From positions 579,079 through 643,078 of the forward strand of contig NZ_OERU01000001.1 of the NCBI RefSeq assembly GCF_900240845.1: DNA of 64,000 nt, read 5' to 3'. The notes under the pieces were generated by a model, which was given only the letters and a program-made list of their open reading frames with translations, was not told the DNA's origin and made no database searches. Position numbers and translations under genes: made by a program. Below, piece by piece: positions 35,470-46,727 of the stretch. Position 1 is the first letter of the stretch. Each line of letters opens with the position of its first letter. Origin of the DNA: Peptostreptococcus faecalis (GTDB lineage Bacteria; Bacillota; Clostridia; Peptostreptococcales; Peptostreptococcaceae).

Positions 35470-36999
35470 ATGTCTTTTCCAGTTTTTAAAGGTGCAGGGT
35501 ACATACTAGCACACACACCAGATATGATTATTAGAAATGGAACAACTTTCACAGTTGAACAAGAGTTAAATCCTGATTCGGATTTTTTAAAAGAAGCTAA
35601 AAGTAAAATAAGAAGCTATGAAGAAGTTGTGAACTATATACCGAACCAAGTATATATAGGTAATGTTAGACCTGAATTTTTAAGTGATAAAAAATTGCCT
35701 TGGTGTGAAATTGAACATAAGGGCGAAAGAAATGGGAAATTTGGGCAAATAATACCTCAAAATGAATTCTTAATGCTAATGAAAATTTCTGACGCATTTG
35801 AGTTAGTGAAATTGTCGAATGAATTTATTGAAAATGAAAAAGAAAATTTTGAGAAAAATTATCCTGAGTTGGGAGAGTTTTTTGATTTAATAAAGGGAGA
35901 AAATATTTCAGATGCTGATGAGCTTATAAAAGCGCATGTAGCTGAAGGTTTATATAATAATGATGAGCTAGTTGGATATGTAAAAAGAGCCCACGATGTG
36001 GATGTAAATTTAAATGCACATACTATGTTTGAAAATCTTGTTGTTAAAGCTTCAGGAATAGCATCTACAGTTGAGCTTTTAAGAAGTACAAAAATAGATA
36101 AAGAAGAAATAGACTATGTAATCGAATGCTCTGAAGAAGCATGTGGAGATATGAATCAAAGAGGTGGAGGTAACTTTGCAAAGTCAATTGCTGAAATAGC
36201 AGGGTTAAAAAATGCCAGTGGCTCAGATACAAGAGGATTTTGTGCAGCACCAGTGCATGCATTAATAAATGCAGCAGGTCTTGTTAAATCTGGAATTTAT
36301 AAAAATGTAGTCGTAGTAGCTGGAGGTGCTTCAGCAAAGCTTGGAATGAATGCAAAAGATCATATTAAAAAGAACCTTCCAATATTAGAAGATGTAGTAG
36401 GTGGATTTGCTATTTTAGTATCTGAAAACGACGGCGTAAATCCAATAATAAGAACAGATATGATTGGAAAGCACAGCGTTGGAACTGGATCTGCGCCTCA
36501 AGCAGTAATGACAGCTCTTATAACTCAAGGGCTAGATAAAGGCGGGTTAAAAATACCAGATGTGGACACTTTCTCAGTAGAAATGCAGAACCCTGATATT
36601 ACTAAGCCAGCTGGAGCAGGTAATGTTCCTGAATCAAACTATAAAATGATAGGTGCACTTGCTGTTACTAGAAAAGAGCTAGAAAAAAGTGAATTAAAGA
36701 ACTTTATAACTAAGCATGGATTACCTGGGTGGGCTCCGACACAAGGGCACATTCCATCAGGAGTACCATATGTAGGATTTATGATTGATGATTTGACTAG
36801 TGGAGATAAAAACAGAACTATGATAGTAGGAAAGGGAAGTTTGTTCCTAGGTAGAATGACCAACTTGTTTGATGGTGTATCTTTTGTGGTAGAAAGAAAT
36901 AAAGGAGACATTGATGAATCGTCAGCTTCTAAAGAAGACATCAAAAAAATAATTGCAGAGTCAATGAGGAATATAGCTCTGGATTTTCTAAAGGAGTAG
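35470..36999 (+). CDS. grdC: Glycine/sarcosine/betaine reductase complex component C subunit beta
   Basis: Component C takes the two-carbon unit from selenoprotein A and, with phosphate, releases acetyl phosphate. GrdC (509 residues from ATG 35470) has a FabH/thiolase-like fold: VIECSEEACGDMNQRGGGNFAK, then GFCAAPVHALINAAGLVKSG with the likely acyl cysteine, and GNVPESNYKMIGALAVTRKE, quoted only in part (ECSEEACGDMNQRGGGNF; FCAAPVHALINAAG). TTTGGAGG before 35470 fixes the start; an in-frame ATG at 35407 lies in the stem-loop and has no site. It overlaps closely with grdD downstream. Confidence 0.94.
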   Translation: MSFPVFKGAGYILAHTPDMIIRNGTTFTVEQELNPDSDFLKEAKSKIRSYEEVVNYIPNQVYIGNVRPEFLSDKKLPWCEIEHKGERNGKFGQIIPQNEFLMLMKISDAFELVKLSNEFIENEKENFEKNYPELGEFFDLIKGENISDADELIKAHVAEGLYNNDELVGYVKRAHDVDVNLNAHTMFENLVVKASGIASTVELLRSTKIDKEEIDYVIECSEEACGDMNQRGGGNFAKSIAEIAGLKNASGSDTRGFCAAPVHALINAAGLVKSGIYKNVVVVAGGASAKLGMNAKDHIKKNLPILEDVVGGFAILVSENDGVNPIIRTDMIGKHSVGTGSAPQAVMTALITQGLDKGGLKIPDVDTFSVEMQNPDITKPAGAGNVPESNYKMIGALAVTRKELEKSELKNFITKHGLPGWAPTQGHIPSGVPYVGFMIDDLTSGDKNRTMIVGKGSLFLGRMTNLFDGVSFVVERNKGDIDESSASKEDIKKIIAESMRNIALDFLKE

Positions 37000-37008
37000 G
37001 TGATAATT

Positions 37009-38151
37009 ATGTCTAAAAAATTAATTGCAGATACTTTTTTTGAAATTGCAGATGCGATAGAAAGCGGAAAGTTTGAAAAAAAGAAGAAAATAGGTTTGAC
37101 TACTTTAGGAAGCGAACATGGTTCTGAAAATCTTATTAATGGAGCAAAATTAGCAAATAATGGTGATTTTGAAATTGTTTTGATAGGAAAGGGAGACTCT
37201 GAGTTTGAATCCTATGAAACAAAAGATGAAGAAGAAATGTATCAAAAAATGGAAGAATTATTGGATTCAAATGTTATACAGGCTTGTGTAACGATGCATT
37301 ACAATTTTCCTATAGGAGTTTCAACTGTGGGGAGAGTAGTCGTTCCTGCGAATGGTAGAGAAATGTTTATATCTTCAACAACAGGTACTACTGCAACAGA
37401 TAGAATAGAGTCCATGGTTAGAAATACAATCAATGGAATTGCTGCAGCTAAGTCTTGTGGAATAAAAAAACCAAAAGTTGGAATTCTAAATGTTGATGGA
37501 GCAAGACAGGTTGAAAATATCTTAGTAGATTTAAAAAACTCCGGTTACGAAATTGATTTAGCTGAATCGATGAGAGCAGATGGAGGACATGTTATGAGAG
37601 GGAATGATCTACTAGCTGCGACACCAGATGTTATGGTTAGTGATACTCTTACAGGAAATTTACTTATGAAGATTTTTTCATCTTTTAATACTGGTGGAAA
37701 TTATGAAGCTGTAGGATATGGATACGGGCCAGGTATAGGTGAAAATTACAACAGAAATGTATTTATTCTATCAAGAGCTAGTGGAACTCCAGTTGTTGCG
37801 AATGCATTAAAATATGCAAATGACGTAGTAAGCAATGATATAAATGAAATAGCTAAAAAAGAGTATGAAAATGCTAATAAGTGCGGATTAACTCTAAAAA
37901 TAGAAGAAATTAAATCTAAAAAGTCTGTTCAGGTAGAAGAAGAGAAGATAGAAGCTCCTGATAAAGAAGTAGTTACAGAATCAATTGCTGGAATAGATAT
38001 ACTTGATATTGAAGACGCGGTGAAATCGCTGTGGAAAGAAAAGGTATATGCAGAGAGCGGTATGGGATGCACAGGTCCAGCGATAATGGTTTCAAAAGAA
38101 AAGTTAGAAATTGCTATGAATGTTTTAAAAGAAAATAAATACATAATATAA
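37009..38151 (+). CDS. grdD: Glycine/sarcosine/betaine reductase complex component C subunit alpha
   Basis: GrdD binds the acetyl group as a thioester and carries out phosphorolysis to acetyl phosphate. The 380-residue protein has a PlsX-like fold (SEHGSENLINGAKLA, then FISSTTGTTATDRIE) and the C-terminal SGMGCTGPAIMVS motif with Cys354, matching the acetyl-binding cysteine near residue 359 described for the Eubacterium acidaminophilum protein. The ATG at 37009 lies six bases after AGGTG; a GTG at 37000 is too close to AAGGAG. It is the last grd gene. AckA would convert its product to ATP. Confidence 0.93.
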   Translation: MSKKLIADTFFEIADAIESGKFEKKKKIGLTTLGSEHGSENLINGAKLANNGDFEIVLIGKGDSEFESYETKDEEEMYQKMEELLDSNVIQACVTMHYNFPIGVSTVGRVVVPANGREMFISSTTGTTATDRIESMVRNTINGIAAAKSCGIKKPKVGILNVDGARQVENILVDLKNSGYEIDLAESMRADGGHVMRGNDLLAATPDVMVSDTLTGNLLMKIFSSFNTGGNYEAVGYGYGPGIGENYNRNVFILSRASGTPVVANALKYANDVVSNDINEIAKKEYENANKCGLTLKIEEIKSKKSVQVEEEKIEAPDKEVVTESIAGIDILDIEDAVKSLWKEKVYAESGMGCTGPAIMVSKEKLEIAMNVLKENKYII

Positions 38152-38432
38152 TAAAATATATTTAAGATGCTGAATTCAATGATATAAAAATAGCGAAATA
38201 TGGTAAATAATAAAATAAAAAGTGATAAAATATAAAATAAATTTTAAAGTATAAACGTGATATTACAAGAACTACAGGGTTATCGCATAATTTTTTTTAA
38301 CAATTTTTTATAAAAAATTGTTAAAAAAGTGTTAGGATAACAATTTCATGGGTAAAAAGATAGAGAAAGAAAAAACTCGATTTAAATGATAAAAAATCAA
38401 TTAAAAAATAATTAACTAACCAGGAGGATGTT
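38152..38432. other. Intergenic region grdD-nox
   Basis: 281 AT-rich bases hold a perfect 36-base palindrome at 38293-38328 (18 paired positions per arm, TATA at the centre) and no ORF. I see no clear vegetative promoter. TTGTTA and ATAACAA half-sites near 38319-38344 recall Rex half-sites but have the wrong spacing. Confidence 0.55.
38293..38328. repeat. Perfect AT-only palindrome upstream of nox
   Basis: T-run, AACAA and T-run are mirrored exactly by A-run, TTGTT and A-run about the axis at 38310/38311. It can act as a bidirectional terminator for grdD or as an operator for nox; the sequence does not decide. Confidence 0.6.
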
Positions 38433-39770
38433 ATGAGTAAAATTGTAGTAGTAGGTTCAAATCATGCGGGTACAGCAGCAATAAAAACTATTTTAGGGAA
38501 TTATCCAAATAATGAAGTTGTTGTTTATGACAGAAACAGTAATATATCTTTCTTAGGATGTGGTATGGCATTGTGGATAGGAGATCAGATATCTAAACCG
38601 GATGGTCTTTTTTATGCTGATAAGGAATCTCTTGAAGCAATGGGAGCAAAAGTTAACATGGAAGCTGATGTTCAAAAAGTTGATTTTGATAATAAAAAAA
38701 TATACGTAAAATTGAAAGATGGATCTGAAATAGTAGATAGTTATGACAAGATAATTTTAGCTACAGGTTCTCTTCCTATAATACCTAATATAGAAGGAAA
38801 AGAGTTAGAAAACGTACAACAGGTAAAACTATATCAGAATGCTCAAGAAGTAATCGATAAGTTAGAAAATCCTGATATTAAGGATATAGTAGTTGTAGGT
38901 GCAGGATACATAGGTGTAGAATTAGCCGAAGCTTTTGAAAGAAAAAATAAAAATGTAACTATAGTAGATATAGCTGATACAAACTTACCAGAATACTATG
39001 ATCAGCCATTTACTGATTTAATGAAAGAAAACCTTTCAAGTCATGGAATAAACCTTGAATTTGGACAGACTGTTCAAGAAATAAAGGGAACAGACGGAAA
39101 AGTATCTTCAGTTGTTACTAACAAAAAAGAAATAAAAGCTGACATGGTAATCTTATCAGTTGGATTCAGACCAAATAATGCATTAGGTAAAGATAAGTTA
39201 GACTTATTTAGAAATGGTTCTTACCTAGTAAATAAAAAGCAAGAAACAAGTGTAGCAGATGTATATGCAATAGGAGATTGCGCTACTGTATATGATAATG
39301 CAATTGACAACACTAGCTATATAGCATTGGCAACAAACGCTGTTAGAAGTGGTATCGTAGCTGCTCATAACGCTGCTGGAACAGAAATAGAATCTATTGG
39401 TGTTCAGGGATCAAATGGTATATGTATATATGACCTTAAGATGGTTTCTACAGGAATTACAGTAAATAAGGCTAAGAAACTTGGTCTTGATGTTTCATAT
39501 ACTGACTTTGAAGATACTCAGAAACCAGGATTTATTGAAACAGAAAATCCAAATGTTAAATTAAGAATTGTTTATGATACAAAAACTAGAGTGGTATTAG
39601 GTGCTCAGATGGCTTCTGAATATGACATGTCTATGGGAATACACATGTTCTCACTTGCTATACAGGAAAAGGTGACAATAGATAGATTAGCTCTTCTAGA
39701 TATATTCTTCTTACCTCACTTTAACCAACCTTACAACTATATAACAATGGCTGCATTATCAGCAAAATAA
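38433..39770 (+). CDS. nox: Water-forming NADH oxidase (NoxE-like flavoprotein)
   Basis: A 445-residue FAD protein of the pyridine nucleotide-disulfide family with the single redox cysteine in [14 protein letters not shown] (Cys43), which is the signature of H2O-forming NADH oxidases of streptococci and clostridia. GSNHAGTAA (FAD) , [15 protein letters not shown] (NADH) and YAIGDCATV follow. It reduces O2 to water with NADH. CCAGGAGG precedes the ATG and a terminator follows. Placed right after the glycine reductase genes, whose selenols are oxygen-sensitive, a protective role is plausible. CoA-disulfide reductase is the alternative within the family. Confidence 0.92.
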   Translation: MSKIVVVGSNHAGTAAIKTILGNYPNNEVVVYDRNSNISFLGCGMALWIGDQISKPDGLFYADKESLEAMGAKVNMEADVQKVDFDNKKIYVKLKDGSEIVDSYDKIILATGSLPIIPNIEGKELENVQQVKLYQNAQEVIDKLENPDIKDIVVVGAGYIGVELAEAFERKNKNVTIVDIADTNLPEYYDQPFTDLMKENLSSHGINLEFGQTVQEIKGTDGKVSSVVTNKKEIKADMVILSVGFRPNNALGKDKLDLFRNGSYLVNKKQETSVADVYAIGDCATVYDNAIDNTSYIALATNAVRSGIVAAHNAAGTEIESIGVQGSNGICIYDLKMVSTGITVNKAKKLGLDVSYTDFEDTQKPGFIETENPNVKLRIVYDTKTRVVLGAQMASEYDMSMGIHMFSLAIQEKVTIDRLALLDIFFLPHFNQPYNYITMAALSAK

Positions 39771-39782
39771 GTAGAATTTTAA

Positions 39783-39812
39783 GGCTCCAGTGAAATACTG
39801 GGGTCTTTTTTT
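39783..39812 (+). terminator. Terminator after nox
   Basis: An 8-bp stem GGCTCCAG/CTGGGGTC (two G-U pairs), seven-base loop and T7 tail. Confidence 0.87.
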
Positions 39813-39853
39813 ATATAATTATCAAATAAAAATTAAAAAAAATAAAAAACGTA

Positions 39854-39882
39854 TTGACATAAAATAAAATTGGTGGTATAAC
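39854..39882 (+). promoter_or_regulatory. Promoter of the hrcA-dnaK operon
   Basis: A perfect TTGACA (39854-39859), 17-base spacer and TATAAC (39877-39882). CIRCE begins 14 bases downstream, covering the expected transcript start. Confidence 0.9.
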
Positions 39883-39896
39883 AATATTAGATAGTT

Positions 39897-39923
39897 TTAG
39901 CACTCAAACTCAATGAGTGATAA
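39897..39923 (+). promoter_or_regulatory. CIRCE operator (HrcA binding site)
   Basis: TTAGCACTC, nine bases, GAGTGATAA: the CIRCE inverted repeat with a single change (GAGTGCTAA in the consensus). It sits just upstream of hrcA, so HrcA represses its own operon and heat shock relieves it. Confidence 0.97.
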
Positions 39924-39959
39924 TAGCATAAAGATCTATTTATGAGAGAAGGTGAAGCT

Positions 39960-40976
39960 ATGGATCTTACTAACAGACAACTAAATATTTTAAAGGCCAT
40001 AGTAAAAGATTACATTGAGACTGCTGAAGCGGTCGGATCTAGAACTATTTCAAAAAAATATGATTTAGGCGTTTCTGCAGCCACAATAAGAAATGAAATG
40101 TCAGATCTTGAAGATTTGGGTTATTTAATTCAGCCACATACTTCAGCTGGAAGAATACCTACTCAAAAGGGATATATCTTATATGTAGACACTCTTATGG
40201 GAGGTACTGAATTAGAAGATTACGAAAAAGAAATACTTCAGAAGTTATTCAAGGATAATTTTAACAGAGTAGATAATTTAATAGAAGAATTATCAAAAAC
40301 CTTATCGAATCTAACTAATTATACTACGATAGCTGTATATGATAGTGGCAAAGATACGCACACGATAAAGTATATTCAGCTAGTGAATTTATCTGAAAAT
40401 AAAATACTTTTAATAGTAGTTTCTGATGAAGGCGATATCAAAAGTAGAGAATTTGATACAACAGAAGATCTGCCGCAAGCTAAATTAAATTTGATATCAT
40501 CTAATTTATCAAATAAACTATCTGGAAAAAAAATAAGTGAATTAGATGAAAATATGATCTCTTACATAAAGTATGAAATAGGAGAGTATTCAGAAATTGT
40601 GGATGATCTTGTAAGCTTATTAAACACTTCTTCAAAGGAGGAAGATTATAAGATATCTATGAATGGTGCCACTAATATTTTTTACTATCCTGAATTCAAT
40701 GATATGGTAAAAGCAAAGTCTTTCTTAAATATGCTAGAAGAAAAAGAAAGCTTGGCAAAAATTATTGATGAAAAAGGTATACAAAAAGATAATCTAAATA
40801 TAGTGATAGGAAAAAATGATGATACTTTGAGTACAGATTTAAGTATTATAACGGCTACTTACAATGTACAGGACAATCTAAAAGGAAAGATAAGTTTTAT
40901 TGGACCGACAAGAATGGACTATTCTAAAATATACTCTATTTTAAATTATATGAGTCTACTTTTAGACGGTAAGTGA
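39960..40976 (+). CDS. hrcA: Heat-inducible transcription repressor HrcA
   Basis: HrcA binds CIRCE and, with help from GroEL in other species, shuts off chaperone genes. The 338-residue protein has the N-terminal winged helix (RQLNILKAIVKDYIETAEAVGSRTI, quoted in parts; GVSAATIRNEMSDLEDLGYL) and the conserved QPHTSAGRIPTQKGY motif. The ATG at 39960 is preceded by GAAGGTG; an ATG 18 bases earlier precedes that site. First gene of hrcA-grpE-dnaK-dnaJ. Confidence 0.97.
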   Translation: MDLTNRQLNILKAIVKDYIETAEAVGSRTISKKYDLGVSAATIRNEMSDLEDLGYLIQPHTSAGRIPTQKGYILYVDTLMGGTELEDYEKEILQKLFKDNFNRVDNLIEELSKTLSNLTNYTTIAVYDSGKDTHTIKYIQLVNLSENKILLIVVSDEGDIKSREFDTTEDLPQAKLNLISSNLSNKLSGKKISELDENMISYIKYEIGEYSEIVDDLVSLLNTSSKEEDYKISMNGATNIFYYPEFNDMVKAKSFLNMLEEKESLAKIIDEKGIQKDNLNIVIGKNDDTLSTDLSIITATYNVQDNLKGKISFIGPTRMDYSKIYSILNYMSLLLDGK

Positions 40977-41015
40977 TGATAATTTATACAATAAAAATGA
41001 AAAGAGGTGTGTATT

Positions 41016-41627
41016 TTGGAAAAAGATATAAAAAACTCTAAAGAGGAAACTAAAGAAGAAAAGGTAGAAGGCACGCAAATAAATAATGAAGAAAATTCAG
41101 AGACTGTTGCTGAAAATGAAGAATTGCTAGTTGAAGAATCAGAAACATCCGACATTGAAGATTCTGGTGAGCCTGAACCTCAATTCAAGGTTAAGCAGCT
41201 TGAAAACAAAATAAAGGAACAAGAAGAATCTTATGCAAGGTTAACTGCAGAATATGCAAATTTCAGAAGAAGAACTTCTGATGAAAAAGCGAGCATAAGC
41301 TTATATGCAAATGAAAAAGTAATGAATGAATTGATTCCAGTAATAGATAATTTAGAAAGAGCTCTTAGCTCATCTGATAATAAAGAAGATTCTCTATATA
41401 AAGGAATAGATTTGGTTCACAAACAAATGTTAGATGCTCTTAGCAAAGCTGGAATGGAAACTATTGAGGCCAATATTGGAGACGATTTTGATCATAATTT
41501 TCATATGGCGGTAATGCAAGAAGCTAGTGAAGAATTTGAATCAAATAAGATAATCATGGTATTACAAAAAGGATATAAATTAGGCAATAAAATTCTTAGA
41601 GCAGCTATGGTGAAAGTATCTCAATAG
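41016..41627 (+). CDS. grpE: Nucleotide exchange factor GrpE, TTG start
   Basis: GrpE releases ADP from DnaK. From TTG 41016 (AGAGGTG six bases upstream) the protein has 203 residues: a very acidic, disordered head (to about residue 70), a long coiled coil, and the C-terminal beta domain with ERALSS, GIDLVHKQMLDALSKAGME and VLQKGYKLGNKILRAAMVKVS. A GTG nine bases upstream lies inside the ribosome site and is less likely. Confidence 0.95.
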   Translation: MEKDIKNSKEETKEEKVEGTQINNEENSETVAENEELLVEESETSDIEDSGEPEPQFKVKQLENKIKEQEESYARLTAEYANFRRRTSDEKASISLYANEKVMNELIPVIDNLERALSSSDNKEDSLYKGIDLVHKQMLDALSKAGMETIEANIGDDFDHNFHMAVMQEASEEFESNKIIMVLQKGYKLGNKILRAAMVKVSQ

Positions 41628-41693
41628 ACACATCATACAGCCTAAGTTATATAATAAATAAATTAAATATAATAATAAGTACAAATATATTAA

Positions 41694-43556
<1,863 letters not shown>

Positions 43557-43620
43557 GATAGTATAAAATAATATAGACATCCAAGTTGTTTTAGAATATA
43601 ATTTAAAGAGTTGGTATAAT

Positions 43621-43644
43621 AGCTTGTGGTATTTGCCACAAGCT
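43621..43644 (+). repeat. Stem-loop between dnaK and dnaJ
   Basis: A perfect 9-bp stem AGCTTGTGG/CCACAAGCT with a six-base loop and no T tract. It probably tunes dnaJ levels relative to dnaK by partial termination or mRNA protection. Confidence 0.65.
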
Positions 43645-43675
43645 ATTGTCTATTAAAAAAAGGAAGGTGTTAGTT

Positions 43676-44842
43676 TTGGGTACAAATAAAGATTATTATG
43701 ATATTTTAGGTGTATCAAAAACTGCTGATGAAAAAGAGATAAAAAAGGCTTATAGAAAACTTGCTATGAAGTACCATCCAGATAAAAATCCAGATGATAA
43801 AAGTGCTGAGGAGAAGTTTAAGGAGATTAATGAAGCCTATGAGGTTCTTTCTGACTCTGAAAAGAGAAATATATATGACCAGTACGGCGCAGATGCTGTA
43901 AATAACCAAGGTGGTTTTGGAGGCGCTGGTGGCTTCGGTGGAGCTGGCGGATTTGAAGATATATTTGATATTTTTGGTGATATGTTTGGAGGAGGTTCAG
44001 GCGGATTTGGAGGCGGATTCGGCTCAGGATTTGGATCAGGTAGAAGAGGTCCTATGAGAGGTGAAGACATCAGACAATCTGTTAATATTGATTTTGAAGA
44101 AGCAGCTTTTGGTAAAAAAGTATCTTTAAAAGTAAAGAAAAGAGAAGAATGTGATGTTTGTCATGGTACAGGTGCAAAGCCGGGAACATCAAAGAAAACT
44201 TGTTCAATGTGTCAGGGGACAGGTGTAGTAAGAGATGTAAAGCAAACACCATTTGGTAATATTGCAACTCAACACGAGTGTCCAAAGTGCCATGGAACTG
44301 GTGAAGAAATAGATGATCCTTGTACAAAATGTAGCGGAAGTGGTTCAGTTAGAACAACAAAGACTATTGAAGTGGATATTCCAGCGGGAATTGATGATGG
44401 TCAGATGATAAAGCTACAAGGTCAGGGTGAATTTGGTGAGCTTGGAGCACCGAGGGGAGACTTATATATACTTATAAATATAAGACCTCATAAACAGTTT
44501 AAGAGAGAAGGGTATGACGTTTATATAGATATGCCAATATCTTTTGCTCAGGCAGCCCTTGGAGATGATATTGAAGTTCCTACTATTGATGGAAATGTTA
44601 AATACTCTGTTCCAGAAGGTACGCAGACAGGAACAGTATTTAGATTAAAAGGCAAGGGAATTAAAAAGATGAACTCTTCAAATAGGGGAGATCAGTATGT
44701 CAAGGTAGTAGTAGAAACTCCTAAAAAGCTTACTGACAAGCAAAAAGAACTATTAATTCAATTTGCAAGCGAAAGTGGAGAAACTGTTCAAGAAAATAAA
44801 AAGTCGCTTGGCCAAAAAATTGAAGACTTTTTTTCGAAGTAA
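43676..44842 (+). CDS. dnaJ: Chaperone DnaJ, TTG start
   Basis: A 388-residue type I DnaJ: J domain with HPD (KYHPDKNP) in the first 70 residues, a Gly/Phe-rich linker, four CxxCxGxG zinc motifs ([32 protein letters not shown]) and the C-terminal substrate-binding domains. It hands clients to DnaK. The TTG at 43676 is chosen because AGGAAGG lies eight bases upstream; in-frame codons further up fall inside the dnaK-dnaJ hairpin. Confidence 0.97.
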   Translation: MGTNKDYYDILGVSKTADEKEIKKAYRKLAMKYHPDKNPDDKSAEEKFKEINEAYEVLSDSEKRNIYDQYGADAVNNQGGFGGAGGFGGAGGFEDIFDIFGDMFGGGSGGFGGGFGSGFGSGRRGPMRGEDIRQSVNIDFEEAAFGKKVSLKVKKREECDVCHGTGAKPGTSKKTCSMCQGTGVVRDVKQTPFGNIATQHECPKCHGTGEEIDDPCTKCSGSGSVRTTKTIEVDIPAGIDDGQMIKLQGQGEFGELGAPRGDLYILINIRPHKQFKREGYDVYIDMPISFAQAALGDDIEVPTIDGNVKYSVPEGTQTGTVFRLKGKGIKKMNSSNRGDQYVKVVVETPKKLTDKQKELLIQFASESGETVQENKKSLGQKIEDFFSK

Positions 44843-44862
44843 ATAAGAACATCATAAATTTT

Positions 44863-44905
44863 AGCGATATTAATTTTATTTTATGAGATTAATATCGCTT
44901 TTTTA
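44863..44905 (+). terminator. Terminator after dnaJ
   Basis: Stem AGCGATATTAAT/ATTAATATCGCT (12 bp) followed by T6. It separates the heat-shock genes from prmA. Confidence 0.88.
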
Positions 44906-44982
44906 TGTTACTATGATATAGTAGGATAATTTTAGACAAAAATATAAATAAAAATAAAAGTGACATAATTGGAGGGATAAAA

Positions 44983-45927
44983 TTGAACGAATCTTGGATT
45001 GAAGTATCAATAAAAACAACTACTGAGGCAGTCGAAGCCATAACAAATATATTATTTGAAAATGGAGCTCAAGGAGCAATGATAGATGACCCTAAAGACT
45101 TTATGTTTCAAAAAGCACATGAATATGATTGGGATTATGTTGAAGAAGATATGTACAGAAGAAGCGATGAAGCAGTAGTTATAAAAACATATATTCCTGA
45201 GGAAAAAAATGTATCAGAATTTATCAGTATAATTAGTGAAAAAATTAAAAATTTAAGTAGCTTTGGATTAGATATAGGTGAAGGAGAGGTTACTACAAAC
45301 TCTGTAAAAGAAGATGATTGGGCGAATAACTGGAAACAATATTACAAAACTTTTAAAATAGGTGATAGAATTGTAATAAAACCTCAGTGGGAAGAATATT
45401 CATCAAAAGATAATGAAATAGTTATTGAAATGGACCCAGGCATGGCTTTTGGAACAGGTAGCCATGAAACAACTAGTATGTGTATAGAAAATATAGAAAA
45501 ATATATAAATAATGATTCTCTAGTGATAGATATAGGAACTGGAAGTGGAATACTAGGTATTATAGCAGCAAAGCTAGGTGCAAAAGAAGTCATAGGAATT
45601 GATATAGATGAATTGGCAGTTAAGGTGGCAAAACAAAATATATTGAATAATAATGTTGACGAAAAAATGAGTGTGGTATGTGGAAATTTAGCTGATGATA
45701 TAGATAAAAATAAAAAAGCAGATATTGTTGTGGCAAATATAATGGCGGATATAGTAATATTTCTATCAGATAGCGTGAAGTCGTTTTTAAAGGAAGATGG
45801 AGTTTTCATTACATCGGGTATAATATTAGATAAAATAGACGAAGTATCAAGTGCACTTGAAAAAAATGGATTTACTATAGTTGATATACAAAAAAAAGGT
45901 GAATGGTCTTGCATAGTTGCAAAATAA
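44983..45927 (+). CDS. prmA: Ribosomal protein L11 methyltransferase PrmA, TTG start
   Basis: PrmA trimethylates ribosomal protein L11 using SAM. The 314-residue protein has the N-terminal L11-recognition domain and a Rossmann methyltransferase domain with VIDIGTGSGILGIIAAKLGA (SAM loop, quoted at the family limit), MDPGMAFGTGSHETT and VANIMADIVI. The TTG start has GGAGGG seven bases upstream. It begins a prmA-rsmE-mtaB run in which genes are nearly contiguous. Confidence 0.95.
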   Translation: MNESWIEVSIKTTTEAVEAITNILFENGAQGAMIDDPKDFMFQKAHEYDWDYVEEDMYRRSDEAVVIKTYIPEEKNVSEFISIISEKIKNLSSFGLDIGEGEVTTNSVKEDDWANNWKQYYKTFKIGDRIVIKPQWEEYSSKDNEIVIEMDPGMAFGTGSHETTSMCIENIEKYINNDSLVIDIGTGSGILGIIAAKLGAKEVIGIDIDELAVKVAKQNILNNNVDEKMSVVCGNLADDIDKNKKADIVVANIMADIVIFLSDSVKSFLKEDGVFITSGIILDKIDEVSSALEKNGFTIVDIQKKGEWSCIVAK

Positions 45928-45944
45928 AGCGAAAGGATCAATTT

Positions 45945-46727
45945 ATGGATAGATTTTTTGTTAACCCAGAAAATATTGATTTAGAAAATAAAAAACTTAA
46001 AATATCTGGAGAAGATGTAAAGCATATAACTAAAGTACTTAGATTAGGTATAGGAGACACTGTTGAAGTATGCGATTCAAATAACAGTGAATACATATGT
46101 GAGATCGACAGTATTGAAAAAGAATATATAGATCTAGATATAGTTGACAAGGTTGAAATAAATAGAGAAAGCAATATTAGAGTAAAGCTTTATCAAGGTT
46201 TACCCAAAAGTACAAAAATGGAAATAATTTTGCAAAAACTGACTGAATGTGGTGTTTCTGAGATTGTCTTAGTAAATACGAAGAGAACAGTTGTAAGTTT
46301 GGATAATAAAAATATTGATAAAAAATTGCAAAGATGGGAAAGAATAATATATGAATCCTCAAAGCAAAGTAAAAGAGGTCAAATACCGAAATTAGTAGGA
46401 GTGCTTGATTTTAAAGAAGCTCTTGAAGATATGAAAAATAATGATTTTAATATATCGGCTTATGAAAGTGAACAAGTCACTGGAATTAAAGAAGTATTGA
46501 GATCAGATAAAGTTGTTGATTTAATAAAACAAAAAAAGGAAATCACAATAGGCATATTCATAGGTCCAGAAGGCGGATTTACAGAGCAAGAAAATAAACA
46601 AATAATAGATGAAGGTATTAGTTCTGTTAGTTTAGGGCCTAGAATATTAAGGACAGAAACGGCATCTATTGTTGCAAGTGCAATTGTTTTATATGAACTA
46701 GGAGATATAGGAGGAAGAACAGATTGA
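45945..46727 (+). CDS. rsmE: 16S rRNA (uracil-1498-N3)-methyltransferase RsmE
   Basis: RsmE methylates U1498 of 16S rRNA. The 260-residue SPOUT protein starts MDRFFVNPENI and has HITKVLRLGIGD, EIILQKLTECGVSEI and the knotted C terminus GIFIGPEGGFTEQEN with LGPRILRTETA. The start is ATG 45945 with GAAAGGAT upstream; earlier in-frame codons overlap prmA. Its stop codon overlaps the TTG start of mtaB by four bases. Confidence 0.96.
   Translation: MDRFFVNPENIDLENKKLKISGEDVKHITKVLRLGIGDTVEVCDSNNSEYICEIDSIEKEYIDLDIVDKVEINRESNIRVKLYQGLPKSTKMEIILQKLTECGVSEIVLVNTKRTVVSLDNKNIDKKLQRWERIIYESSKQSKRGQIPKLVGVLDFKEALEDMKNNDFNISAYESEQVTGIKEVLRSDKVVDLIKQKKEITIGIFIGPEGGFTEQENKQIIDEGISSVSLGPRILRTETASIVASAIVLYELGDIGGRTD

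Noticed and set aside
38319-38345. Rex operator upstream of nox
   Set aside because: TTGTTA and ATAACAA half-sites are present, but are separated by 14 bases, far from the consensus spacing. Kept only as a remark.
43837-44070. Proline-rich minus-strand ORF
   Set aside because: It is the complement of the Gly/Phe-rich linker of dnaJ; composition and overlap explain it fully.
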